Of a stretch of DNA of 64,000 nt, positions 51,208 through 59,327 are shown one piece after another. How positions within the stretch are numbered: position 1 is the stretch's first letter; each line of letters starts with the position of its first letter. This DNA comes from JAPPOI01 sp028818055 (GTDB taxonomy: Bacteria > Pseudomonadota > Alphaproteobacteria > Rhodobacterales > Rhodobacteraceae). Under the pieces are notes generated by a model that did not search any database, had not been told where the DNA came from, and worked only from the letters and a program-made list of their open reading frames with translations. Position numbers and translations under genes: made by a program. The stretch is from NCBI GenBank assembly GCA_965267405.1, contig OZ253954.1, positions 2,480,001-2,544,000 of the forward strand. Reading direction: 5' to 3'.

Positions 51208-52020
51208 TTGGACAACCGCAAACAAGGCAGACTGACACGTGATGGCATCCGGATTCATGATCCGGAGGATTTTGCTGGCATGCACAAGGCCGGCGCTTTA
51301 GCGGCACAAATCCTCGATGAAATAGCGCCAATGGTCGAACCCGGCGTGACGACCGGTGCAATCGACGACGCAATTAGAAGCAAGGTCGAGGAAGCCGGTG
51401 CGACATCAGCCACGATCGGTTACAAAGGCTACCAACACGCAAGTTGTATCAGTGTGAACCACGTCGTTTGCCATGGCATTCCCGGTGAAAAGCGTCTCAA
51501 GGACGGCGACATCCTGAATGTTGACGTGACCGTCATTGTGGATGGTTGGTACGGAGATACCAGCCGCATGTACGTCGCCGGAAAGCTCAGCCGAAAAGCC
51601 GAGCGCCTGATCCAGGTTACCCATGACTCCTTGTTCAAAGGCATCGAGGCCGTGAAGCCAGGCAATACCTTTGGCGACATTGGACACGCTATCCAAGCCT
51701 ATGTGGAAGCACATCGTATGTCGGTGGTTCGCGACTTCTGCGGACACGGTTTGGGTCGTGTGTTCCACTCGCCGCCAAACGTGCTTCACTATGGACGACC
51801 GGGAACCGGCGCCGTTTTGGAGCCGGGGATGTTTTTCACTATTGAACCGATGGTGAATTTGGGGCGCCCTGAAACCAAAGTCCTATCAGACGATTGGACG
51901 GCGGTAACGCGCGACAAGTCGTTGTCGGCACAGTTCGAACATTCGGTCGGCGTCACCGAGGACGGTTTCGAACTGTTCACATTGTCACCGGGCGGAAAAT
52001 TCCACCCGACGTGGTCCTGA
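51208..52020 (+). CDS. map: Methionine aminopeptidase, type I
   Basis: A 270-aa dimetal enzyme removing the initiator methionine. Contains GYKGYQHASCISVNHVVCHGIPG, the metal-ligand sites DILNVDVTVIVDGWYGDTSRM (two Asp), CGHGLGRVFHSPPNVLHYG (His), FTIEPMVNLG (Glu) and AQFEHSVGVTEDG (Glu). The start is TTG 51208 (DNRKQGRLTRDGI), with AGGT upstream; no ATG lies near the expected N-terminus. Confidence 0.94.
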   Translation: MDNRKQGRLTRDGIRIHDPEDFAGMHKAGALAAQILDEIAPMVEPGVTTGAIDDAIRSKVEEAGATSATIGYKGYQHASCISVNHVVCHGIPGEKRLKDGDILNVDVTVIVDGWYGDTSRMYVAGKLSRKAERLIQVTHDSLFKGIEAVKPGNTFGDIGHAIQAYVEAHRMSVVRDFCGHGLGRVFHSPPNVLHYGRPGTGAVLEPGMFFTIEPMVNLGRPETKVLSDDWTAVTRDKSLSAQFEHSVGVTEDGFELFTLSPGGKFHPTWS

Positions 52021-52031
52021 CATTTTAGAAT

Positions 52032-52883
52032 TCAGTCTGAGACGGGCTCGACCTTCTGAGAAGGATCGGCTTCTTCCAGTCGTATCAATGCTTCAGCAAC
52101 ACTGACCCCATCGATAACGAGATCTGGCGCAATGTCGGCCAATGGCTTCAGCACAAACACGCGGTTCAGGATTTCAGGGTGGGGCAGGCTCAATTCTGAC
52201 GTGGTTATTCTGTCGTCACCAAACGTGAGAATATCAATGTCTATCAACCGCGGCCCCCAACGTTCGCCGGGAACCCGGCCGATTTGAAGCTCGATCGATT
52301 TGCACAGATTAAGTAACTCGTGCGGTTCAAGCGTAGTTGTACCGATCAGACATGCGTTCAGGAATAAGTCCTGATCTTCGTTTCCCCAAGGCTGAGTGAT
52401 GAAATGACGCGACGCTTTTGAAATCTCGACATCCTTACTCGTGGCAAGCAAAGTTTGTGCCAATTTCAGGTTGGTTGCTTTCTCTCCGACGTTACTGCCC
52501 AGCGACAGGGCAAACGCATAAGTTCTTACCCGCCGTATCGTAGCGCCGACGTGATCAAATCGCGCATCAATGGGGGCGGCGGGCTTTCGGATTGTCACGG
52601 CAACGTCTCGGGCCATTGCGAATTCTGCTAGCACTTGATCAGCAATGCGTTGGCCCAGAGTTTCCACCAGTTGCACCGGTTCATCTGAAACTTCCGCCAC
52701 GATATCGCAAAGCCGACCATAACAGACAGTCTTCGAATAATCGTCGTCTTTGGCCGCAGCGGATGCGTCGATCGTTACCTTCAGGTCAAACTCAAACTCT
52801 TGCCCGTCGCGCGTTTCCTCGGCGAAAACACCGTGGTTGCCACGTAGGACTAGGTTTTTGACCTCAATCGTATCGGTATTCAT
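52032..52883 (-). CDS. folBK: Dihydroneopterin aldolase - HPPK fusion
   Basis: A 283-aa fusion catalysing two consecutive folate steps. Residues 1-117 are FolB: LVLRGNHGVFAEETRDGQEFEFDL, YGRLCDIVAEVSDE, and the lysine region VTIRKPAAPID. Residues 118-280 are hydroxymethyldihydropterin pyrophosphokinase (FolK): ALSLGSNVGEKATNLKLA, AGRH-type TQPWGNEDQDLFLNAC, and RWGPRLIDIDIL with LPHPEILNRVFVLKPL. Overlaps folP by ATGA, so folP-folBK forms one unit. Confidence 0.88.
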   Translation of the reverse strand: MNTDTIEVKNLVLRGNHGVFAEETRDGQEFEFDLKVTIDASAAAKDDDYSKTVCYGRLCDIVAEVSDEPVQLVETLGQRIADQVLAEFAMARDVAVTIRKPAAPIDARFDHVGATIRRVRTYAFALSLGSNVGEKATNLKLAQTLLATSKDVEISKASRHFITQPWGNEDQDLFLNACLIGTTTLEPHELLNLCKSIELQIGRVPGERWGPRLIDIDILTFGDDRITTSELSLPHPEILNRVFVLKPLADIAPDLVIDGVSVAEALIRLEEADPSQKVEPVSD

Positions 52884-53710
52884 GCGCTCTCCAATGCGGC
52901 CATGAGTGTCAGCATTTCCCGATGCGGCTTTACATCGTGAACACGAATAATGTCAGCGCCTTTTTGAACGCCAATCAAATCGGCGACAATTGTGCCGGTT
53001 AGTCGGTTGTCGACCTCGGCACCTGTCACAAAGCCAAGAAAGCTTTTGCGTGAAAGGCCCAGAAGAATGGGACAGCCGAATTTAGCCATATGATCCAAAT
53101 GGGCTATTGCTCTCAGGTTCTGGTTCAACGTTTTTCCAAATCCGATCCCGGGATCAACCACGAGTTTGTCGCGCGGCAGGCCAGCCTCATCCGCAATCTC
53201 AAACGTCCGTGAGAAAAACCGGTCGAAATCCGCCAGAATGTCGAGCGTTTCGTCTTTGCTGTCGCGATTGTGCATAGCGACGACCTGAACACCGGTCTTC
53301 GCTGCAATCGACGCCATCTTAGGATCGCCCTGTAAGCCCCAGATGTCATTGATAATTGTGGCGCCGGCCTTGATAGCTTCTGCCGCGACATCCGATTTGG
53401 TGGTATCGATCGAAATTGGAATTGCGAAGCCGGCGGCAAGCGCCTCGATCACTGGAAGAACGCGATCCATTTCCTCCTGCGAGGACACCGGCTCGTGCCC
53501 GGGTCTTGTCGACTCTCCTCCGACATCAAAAATGTCGCAGCCGTCTTCAGCCATGATGTGGGCCTGTTTCAAAGCGGCATCCACCGAATTGAATCGGCCA
53601 CCGTCAGAAAAACTGTCTGGGGTAACGTTCAGTATCCCCATGATTTTCGTCGATTGTGCACTGCTCACAGGCGGTTCCCCAAACACACGACACACACTTT
53701 CACCGCCCAT
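52880..53710 (-). CDS. folP: Dihydropteroate synthase
   Basis: A TIM-barrel enzyme (276 aa from this start) that joins hydroxymethyldihydropterin pyrophosphate with p-aminobenzoate; target of sulfonamides. It shows MGILNVTPDSFSDGGRFN, FDVGGESTRPGHEPVS, IPISIDTTKSDVA, INDIWGLQGD, DPGIGFGKTLNQN, LLGLSRKSFLG and the C-terminal RVHDVKPHREML. The start is not certain: ATG 53710 has no Shine-Dalgarno, and a GTG at the codon before SSAQSTKIMG has GGGGA upstream; the open frame also extends to 53773. Confidence 0.93.
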   Translation of the reverse strand: MGGESVCRVFGEPPVSSAQSTKIMGILNVTPDSFSDGGRFNSVDAALKQAHIMAEDGCDIFDVGGESTRPGHEPVSSQEEMDRVLPVIEALAAGFAIPISIDTTKSDVAAEAIKAGATIINDIWGLQGDPKMASIAAKTGVQVVAMHNRDSKDETLDILADFDRFFSRTFEIADEAGLPRDKLVVDPGIGFGKTLNQNLRAIAHLDHMAKFGCPILLGLSRKSFLGFVTGAEVDNRLTGTIVADLIGVQKGADIIRVHDVKPHREMLTLMAALESA

Positions 53711-53927
53711 ATTTGGGAGATTTCCACGCAGTATGTAAGCCCAACAGCGACTAAAGGCCGAGAATTGCGACAAAAAAAGTGGACTGAGTGCTAAGAAAAA
53801 TCACAGGAAAACTGTGAAAATTAGCTCCACGTGCTCGAAATCCCCACGGATCCCATCCGCCTTGCAGCTGGAAAAATATCGGGCATCTTGGTGATCGAGA
53901 ACTCGTTCGCAAAAGAGGCAATCACTG

Positions 53928-55346
53928 ATGCCCGATGGCATGGATCTGGTTATCCACGACGGTCGTGTGGTCACACCACAAGGGGTAGTTGTCGGTGATG
54001 TCGCGATCAAAGACGGCAAAATTGCCTCGGTCGGGAATCCGGTTTCGGATGCGAAGTCACATATTACTGCCAGGGGCAAATGGGTGATGCCCGGAGGCGT
54101 CGATCCACACGCGCACATCGAACAGATGTCCGGAATGGGTCAGTGGAACGCCGACACTTTTGAGACGGCGACGAAATCCGCGGCGATGGGTGGTACCACC
54201 AGTGTCATATCGTTTGCTGCTCAGGCGAGCGGGCAGGCGCTCTCCGAAACCGTTACCGATTACGCCGCTCGGGCATCGCGGGGGGCGATGATCGACTATG
54301 CTTTTCATCTCACGCTAACAGATCCTGACGCGGCAAATTTTGACAGTGATCTTGCTGCATTGATCCGCTCGGGTCACCGATCGCTAAAGGTGTTCACGAC
54401 CTACAATATTCAGCTGAATGACGGTCAGTTATTGCGCATACTTCGACAAGCCCGGGAAAACGGCGCGCTGGTTTGCGTGCATGCAGAAAACGACGCGATC
54501 ATTACCCAAGCCAAAGAAGCTCTCATCAACGCTGGTCATGTAACACCTCAGGATCACGCGCGGTCCCGCCCAAGAATGGCCGAGATCGAAGCGGTTGAGC
54601 GGATTTGCCGGTTTGCTGAGTATCTTGATCAGCCGGTAATGCTTTTTCATATCTCAACCGCAGAAGCGGCAGCAGCGGTTCAAGTTGCTCAGTCCCGTGG
54701 CGCACCGGTCTGGGCCGAGACCTGCCCACACTATCTGTTCATGACAGAAGCCGTTTTGTACAAACCCGGGTTGGAAGGGGCGAAATGGATGTGTTCGCCA
54801 CCCCAGCGCACCGAACAAGACAAAGAGGCTTTGTGGGCTGCGCTTTTGCGTGGAACCCTCAACCTCGTTTCGTCGGATCACGCGCCGTATCGCTTTGATA
54901 ACTCGGGCAAACTATCAGCAGGCCCGACTCCTGGTTTCCATCAAATAGCGAACGGATTGCCGGGCCTGGAAACCAGATTGCCGCTGATGTTCGATAAAAT
55001 GGTAACGCAAGGGCGGGGCGGACCGGAAGCCTTTGCAGAGCTCACGTCGACCGCGCCTGCACGAGTCTACGGCTTAACGGACAAGGGTGTGATTGCCGAG
55101 GGAAAAGATGCGGACATCGTGGTCTGGGATCCAGACAAAACTGTAACCTACGGTGCAAACGATCTGCACGACAATGTCGGCTATAACCCTTGGGAAGGCC
55201 ACAGCGTGACAGGTTGGCCTGACTGCGTCATCCTGCGCGGTCGGTGCCTTGTTGACGATGGAGAATTCCTTGGGACGCCGGGAAACGGGCAATGGATAGA
55301 TCGACCGGAACTGGCCACAAAACCAAAAGGAAAACCAGTTGTCTGA
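53928..55346 (+). CDS. hydA: Dihydropyrimidinase/D-hydantoinase
   Basis: A 472-aa dinuclear metal amidohydrolase that opens cyclic ureides (dihydropyrimidines, hydantoins). Ligands in order: PGGVDPHAHIEQ (HxH, about residue 56), SLKVFTTYN (carboxylated Lys about 150), VCVHAEND (His about 183), LFHISTAEAA (His about 243), SSDHAPYRF (Asp about 318). Followed by a VOC gene and an Asp/Glu racemase, so a hydantoin function fits better than classical pyrimidine catabolism; no carbamoylase or amidase is next to it. The ATG has GAGG 9 nt upstream. Confidence 0.85.
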   Translation: MPDGMDLVIHDGRVVTPQGVVVGDVAIKDGKIASVGNPVSDAKSHITARGKWVMPGGVDPHAHIEQMSGMGQWNADTFETATKSAAMGGTTSVISFAAQASGQALSETVTDYAARASRGAMIDYAFHLTLTDPDAANFDSDLAALIRSGHRSLKVFTTYNIQLNDGQLLRILRQARENGALVCVHAENDAIITQAKEALINAGHVTPQDHARSRPRMAEIEAVERICRFAEYLDQPVMLFHISTAEAAAAVQVAQSRGAPVWAETCPHYLFMTEAVLYKPGLEGAKWMCSPPQRTEQDKEALWAALLRGTLNLVSSDHAPYRFDNSGKLSAGPTPGFHQIANGLPGLETRLPLMFDKMVTQGRGGPEAFAELTSTAPARVYGLTDKGVIAEGKDADIVVWDPDKTVTYGANDLHDNVGYNPWEGHSVTGWPDCVILRGRCLVDDGEFLGTPGNGQWIDRPELATKPKGKPVV

Positions 55347-55743
55347 CGTTTCGGTAGGCCGGCCAGATATTGGCGCAGAACTGGCAATCACATTCCTCTA
55401 TTACAAAGACCTGAGTGCCGCCGTTAAGTTCTACGAAGATTTCCTCGGACTGCCGTTGGCGATCGACCAGGGCTGGAGCAAGATATTCCGGATTTGTGCC
55501 GGAGCACATGTTGGTCTCGTTGACGAACAGCGAGGCATGAACAAATGGGCTGCGAACAAGACAGTTCAATTGTGTATTCGAGTGTCCGATGTTGATGCAT
55601 GGCAAGCCTACGTAATGGCACATGGACCGGATGGTCTTTCAGAAATTCTTGAGAACGACGAAATTGGGATACGTGCTTTCGTTTTCAGGGACCCCGAAGG
55701 TTATCAAATAGAAATCCAGACAGCGACAAGGCCCGGTGCATGA
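55339..55743 (+). CDS. VOC (glyoxalase/dioxygenase fold) protein
   Basis: A 134-aa protein with two beta-alpha-beta-beta-beta modules of the vicinal-oxygen-chelate fold: ITFLYYKDLSAAVKFYEDFLGLPL at residues 14-37 and FVFRDPEGYQIEIQ at the C-terminus (E as last metal ligand). It starts with TTG 55339, overlapping the hydA stop by 8 nt, and overlaps the racemase gene by ATGA. Substrate unknown. Confidence 0.8.
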   Translation: MSDVSVGRPDIGAELAITFLYYKDLSAAVKFYEDFLGLPLAIDQGWSKIFRICAGAHVGLVDEQRGMNKWAANKTVQLCIRVSDVDAWQAYVMAHGPDGLSEILENDEIGIRAFVFRDPEGYQIEIQTATRPGA

Positions 55744-56402
55744 AAAGCTTGATCGTCATAAACCCTAATTCGTCGCAAATCGTCACTGACGGAATTGATG
55801 CTGCCGTCGAGCCACTGCGCAAGTTCGGTACTCCAATTCGCTGTTTGACATTGGCTGAAGGTCCTCTGGGCATAGAAAGCCAGAAACAGGCGGACCTGAC
55901 CATTGCGCCCATGCTTGAACTGGCGGCCTCTCAAAACGACGCTGCAGGATTTGTCATTGCGTGTTTCAGTGACCCCGGCGTTCACGCGTTGCGAGACCAG
56001 ACACCCCTCCCTGTCATTGGGATTCAGGAAGCTTCAGTTGTCACTGCTCTGACGCTTGGCCAAAAGTTCGGAGTTATCGCGATTCAACCGCCTTCCATTA
56101 GACGGCATTTACGCGCCTTTGGTGCCATGGGAGTGTTGGACCGGCTTGCTGGAGATCGGTCACTGGGCTTGGGTGTCGCCGACTTAGCCGATCCCGCAAA
56201 AAGCTTGGACGCCATGATCCAAACCGGCAAAGACCTCCGCGACATCGACGGAGCAGACGTTCTTATAATGGGGTGTGCTGGGATGGCACATTACCGCGAC
56301 CAATTGCAGAAGGCGACGGGCCTTCCGGTTGTTGAACCGACCCAAGCTGCTGCGAGCATCGCTTTGGGCCACATCCAATTGGGGCTTTCACATCGGTCGT
56401 AA
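55740..56402 (+). CDS. Aspartate/glutamate (hydantoin) racemase family protein
   Basis: A 220-aa cofactor-independent racemase. The two catalytic cysteines are visible in FVIACFSDPGVHALRD (about residue 77) and ADVLIMGCAGMAHYRD (about 179). INPNSSQIVTDGI at the start and VIGIQEASVVTAL are typical for hydantoin racemases and maleate isomerase relatives. In the operon with hydA it would interconvert the enantiomers of 5-substituted hydantoins. Confidence 0.85.
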   Translation: MKSLIVINPNSSQIVTDGIDAAVEPLRKFGTPIRCLTLAEGPLGIESQKQADLTIAPMLELAASQNDAAGFVIACFSDPGVHALRDQTPLPVIGIQEASVVTALTLGQKFGVIAIQPPSIRRHLRAFGAMGVLDRLAGDRSLGLGVADLADPAKSLDAMIQTGKDLRDIDGADVLIMGCAGMAHYRDQLQKATGLPVVEPTQAAASIALGHIQLGLSHRS

Positions 56403-56464
56403 GACAATTGAAGACACCGGCTGTCTGAATGGCCGGGATGCGTTGCACAGTTTAAATAGGAGAG

Positions 56465-56548
56465 TGGTGGGCGACCTTGGAATCGAACCAAGCGTGCGTC
56501 TCCGCGAGGGAGTTACAGTCCCCTGCCACACCTTGCGGCCTGTCGCCC
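56465..56548 (-). tRNA. tRNA-Tyr (anticodon GTA)
   Basis: Type II tRNA on the minus strand: acceptor GGGCGAC (56548-56542) with GTCGCCC (56475-56469), anticodon loop CTGTAAC (anticodon at 56516-56514), long variable arm, T arm CTTGG-TTCGATT-CCAAG, A73 and encoded CCA (56467-56465). Length 84 nt. Confidence 0.95.
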
Positions 56549-56706
56549 GACCCGCGGTGAAATATCTGCGAGATGTCTGGCGGTCAACAGAAAAACCGCG
56601 TTCCAAAGGTGGAAATTAGGCCTGTTGCACTAATCGCTGAGTGACTGCAGCGACCGTCGGGCTTGACGTTTGTTACTTGGTCCCGGATTGAGGCTGGAAA
56701 ACATCG

Positions 56707-57504
56707 TTGAACGCGAATGCCAAAGTTATGAAAAAGCCAGCTTGGGTGATTGAGAAAGAGAAAGCGCGACGCGCTGCTGCGCAGGCAACCGTTTGGCTGT
56801 TTGGCATTCATGCTGTGCGTGACGCATTGCAGAACCCGTCGCGCGAATGCCTGCGTTTGATTGTTACAAAAAATGCTGCAGACAAGCTAAAGGACGACAT
56901 TGCAGGTTCCGGTATCGAACCGGAAATCAGCGACCCGCGCCGATTTGCAGCGCCGCTTGATCCCGGTTCTGTGCATCAGGGCGCGGCGCTTGAGGTTAAA
57001 CCGCTGAATTGGGGTGCCATTAGCGACGTCCTGGTTGACGCCGGGCCAACCGGTGTTGTCGTTTGTTTGGACCGCGTGTCAGACCCTCACAACGTGGGTG
57101 CCATTCTTCGATCTGCGGAAGTTTTCGGAGCCGCTGCTGTTATTGCGCCTCTTCGCCACAGCGCCCCCGAAACCGGCGCGTTGGCGAAAACTGCGTCCGG
57201 CGCCTTGGAGCGCCAGCCTTATTTCCGCGTCAGAAATCTGGCAGAGGCGCTTGTCGAACTAAAATCGATGGGTTTTCTGACAATCGGTTTGGACGGCGAG
57301 GCTGATGCAGAACTTCGAACTGTTCTTCAAGGAGAACACGATCGGCCGATTGCCTTGGTTCTAGGTGCTGAAGGACCCGGATTGCGAGATAAAACCAAAG
57401 AAACCTGTGACATCATCGCAAAAATCCCGTTCGCAACGGATTTTGGATCGCTGAATGTTTCAAATGCAGCGGCGGTCGCCCTATATGCTGTGCGGAACAG
57501 TTAA
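56707..57504 (+). CDS. rlmB: 23S rRNA (guanosine-2'-O)-methyltransferase (SpoU/TrmH family)
   Basis: A 265-aa SPOUT-class methyltransferase. It has an N-terminal substrate-binding domain (WLFGIHAVRDALQNPSREC), the motif 1 region CLDRVSDPHNVGAILRSAEVFG (about residue 121), and the knot motifs ALVLGAEGPGLRDKT and IPFATDFGSLNVSNAAAVALY. RlmB modifies G2251 in the peptidyl transferase loop; the assignment to RlmB rather than other TrmH-type paralogues is by motif similarity. The start is TTG 56707 or ATG 56728; neither has a strong Shine-Dalgarno. Confidence 0.88.
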   Translation: MNANAKVMKKPAWVIEKEKARRAAAQATVWLFGIHAVRDALQNPSRECLRLIVTKNAADKLKDDIAGSGIEPEISDPRRFAAPLDPGSVHQGAALEVKPLNWGAISDVLVDAGPTGVVVCLDRVSDPHNVGAILRSAEVFGAAAVIAPLRHSAPETGALAKTASGALERQPYFRVRNLAEALVELKSMGFLTIGLDGEADAELRTVLQGEHDRPIALVLGAEGPGLRDKTKETCDIIAKIPFATDFGSLNVSNAAAVALYAVRNS

Positions 57505-57513
57505 GAGAATTTG

Positions 57514-57834
57514 ATGCCGCACCAGCCCAAGATTGCCACATGTTGTTACTGCGGGACACGCGCCGCGCTGGTTTTGGCGGGCAAGGAACGTCACGAATTG
57601 GCGTGTGCCAACTGCGGTGCGCCACTGCACGATCTGAAAATGCTTCGCTCGGACGCACGTGGCGAACGTGAATTGGTACGGTCATCACCCATTCACGACT
57701 TTGGTCGGCCCGGAAAGAAAAAGCCCAAGAAAGCCAAGAAAAAGAATAAGTCGCTTGCGCAAAGGTTCATGCAGGATGTCGTCGATTTCGAAGTCGACGA
57801 TTTCTTTGACGACATTTTCGATATCTTCGACTGA
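57514..57834 (+). CDS. Zinc-ribbon protein with acidic tail
   Basis: A 106-aa protein: CCYCG (about residues 10-14) and CANCG (about 31-35) form a four-cysteine zinc ribbon; a lysine-rich linker (GKKKPKKAKKKNK) follows and the C-terminus is strongly acidic and aromatic (DDFFDDIFDIFD). It starts 7 nt after the rlmB stop, so it is probably co-transcribed. Unknown function; the charge pattern suggests nucleic-acid or ribosome binding. Confidence 0.7.
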   Translation: MPHQPKIATCCYCGTRAALVLAGKERHELACANCGAPLHDLKMLRSDARGERELVRSSPIHDFGRPGKKKPKKAKKKNKSLAQRFMQDVVDFEVDDFFDDIFDIFD

Positions 57835-57948
57835 CTGTAACAAACCTCACGAACTATCCGCCAGCTTTCACATGGATGCGACAGGTCTTTCGCTGACCTG
57901 AAATGCTCGCCATTTTGGCTTCAACGTATTGATGAGAAAGGAACCCAA

Positions 57949-58410
57949 ATGCTCACTCGCCGTAATTTTTTGATGGCATCTGTGGCTGCTGTTCCGGCGG
58001 TAGCTTTGATTTCCGCTCCGGCACACGCTGCTGAACCACCGGTCTACGCATTGAATGGCATTGCCATAAACGGATACGATCCCGTGGCTTACTTCACTGA
58101 AAGCAAGCCTGTTGAGGGCTCTGGAGATTTCACCTCCGAGTGGGACGGCGCGATTATTCAATTCGCAAGCGCCGAAAACAAAGCGTTGTTCGACGGCGAC
58201 CCAGAAAAGTACGCGCCAAAGTATGGTGGTTACTGCGCCTACGCCGTTTCCAAAGGATATACAGCCAGCACCGATCCCGACGCGTGGAGCATCTACAACG
58301 ATCGCCTCTATCTGAACTACTCGAAATCGGTGCGGGCATTGTGGAGCTTGAACAAATCAGGCCACGTTGCTTCGGCTGATGCAAACTGGCCATCCGTGTT
58401 GAGTCAGTGA
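57949..58410 (+). CDS. Exported YHS-domain protein
   Basis: A 153-aa protein with a Tat-like signal (TRRNFLMASVAAVPAVALI, twin arginine at 4-5, cleavage after AHA) and a YHS-type domain (AINGYDPVAYFTESKPVEG, FDGDPEKYAPKYGGYCAYAVSKG). YHS domains often bind metals, but the function of the periplasmic single-domain form is not known. GAAAGG lies upstream of ATG 57949. Confidence 0.85.
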   Translation: MLTRRNFLMASVAAVPAVALISAPAHAAEPPVYALNGIAINGYDPVAYFTESKPVEGSGDFTSEWDGAIIQFASAENKALFDGDPEKYAPKYGGYCAYAVSKGYTASTDPDAWSIYNDRLYLNYSKSVRALWSLNKSGHVASADANWPSVLSQ

Positions 58411-58488
58411 TCGCGAACTTGATGCCAAGTTCACAAATTTGCGAAAGGCTCTTCATACTGCGTTTGAGCATTCCCATTTAAAGCTATG

Positions 58489-58516
58489 GAGAACGGGAAC
58501 CGGAACTTCCGTTCTC
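58489..58516 (+). terminator. Hairpin downstream of the YHS gene
   Basis: GAGAACGG (58489-58496) and CCGTTCTC (58509-58516) form an 8-bp perfect stem, 79 nt after the YHS-gene stop. No T tract follows. A second hairpin lies at 58543-58575. Confidence 0.4.
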
Positions 58517-58542
58517 TGACCACTGTCCCTCGTTCCGCAACT

Positions 58543-58575
58543 GGTGCCCGAGCTTAGGTTCGGGCGCCTTTTTCT
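58543..58575 (+). terminator. Intrinsic terminator before the CoA-binding gene
   Basis: GGTGCCCGA (58543-58551) pairs with TCGGGCGCC (58560-58568, one G-U), followed by TTTTT. It ends 16 nt before the start of the next gene, so that gene must rely on a promoter close by or on read-through. Confidence 0.75.
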
Positions 58576-58590
58576 ACTGGGGTCAAAACT

Positions 58591-59022
58591 ATGACACCGC
58601 GCGAAGAAAAACATTTGCGCATCTTACTGCGAACCCGAACCATTGCGATGGTTGGTGCATCCCTGAAGTCGATCCGGCCCAGCCACGGGGTCGGGCTGTA
58701 CCTTGTGCGTGCCGGCTACCGAGTTATCCCGGTGAACCCCGGCCATGCTGGAGAGACTCTCTTCGGAGAAACCATTGTCCGCAGTTTGAAAGAAATCGAA
58801 GAACCCGTCGATTTGATAAACATCTTTCGTCGATCGGAAGATGTCCTGCCGGTTGTCACGGACGCGATTGATCACTTAGCCGACTTGAAAGCAGTGTGGA
58901 TGCAGCTTGGGATCTCTAACACTGAGGCACGCGTACTCGCCGAAGCCAAAGGCCTCGATGTGGTCGAAAACCTGTGCATCAAGGACGCGCATGCCCATCT
59001 GATTGGTACACCGAAGGTCTAG
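58591..59022 (+). CDS. CoA-binding domain protein (YccU-like)
   Basis: A 143-aa single-domain protein with the CoA_binding Rossmann fold of succinyl-CoA synthetase alpha: TIAMVGASLKSIRPSHGVGLYL (about residues 17-36), YRVIPVNPGHAGETLFGE, VDLINIFRRSEDVLPVV and a C-terminal VVENLCIKDAH. Family members bind CoA; their role is not established. It converges with hisE; the stop overlaps the hisE stop by 4 nt. Confidence 0.85.
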   Translation: MTPREEKHLRILLRTRTIAMVGASLKSIRPSHGVGLYLVRAGYRVIPVNPGHAGETLFGETIVRSLKEIEEPVDLINIFRRSEDVLPVVTDAIDHLADLKAVWMQLGISNTEARVLAEAKGLDVVENLCIKDAHAHLIGTPKV

Positions 59023-59327
59023 CGGCTTGCTTTTTCTTCAATGCCGGACGTGCCGGTTCTACGCTCAAGCTCTTTAAGAACATCGGCCAGTTTGACGTCC
59101 CGTGACGCCAGCATGACCAGAAGATGGTAAAGCACATCGGCGGCCTCGGCTGTCAGTGCTTCACTGTCGCCTTTGACCGCCTCGACAATGGCCTCAACTG
59201 CTTCTTCGCCAAATTTTTCTGCAACCTTTTCCGGGCCCTTGGACAAAAGTTTCGCCGTCCAAGACGTGTCCGGATCCGCGCCTTTTCGTGCGTCGATCGT
59301 TGCGGCCAGTTCTTCGAGAATGCTCAT
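59019..59327 (-). CDS. hisE: Phosphoribosyl-ATP diphosphatase
   Basis: A 102-aa MazG-like all-alpha enzyme for histidine step 2 (PR-ATP to PR-AMP). It has SWTAKLLSKGPEKVAEKFGEEAVEAIVEA (the KxxEEExxE-type motif) and EAADVLYHLLVMLASRDV. Monofunctional; hisI is not in the window. It overlaps hisF by ATGA, final gene of the his cluster. Confidence 0.94.
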   Translation of the reverse strand: MSILEELAATIDARKGADPDTSWTAKLLSKGPEKVAEKFGEEAVEAIVEAVKGDSEALTAEAADVLYHLLVMLASRDVKLADVLKELERRTGTSGIEEKASR

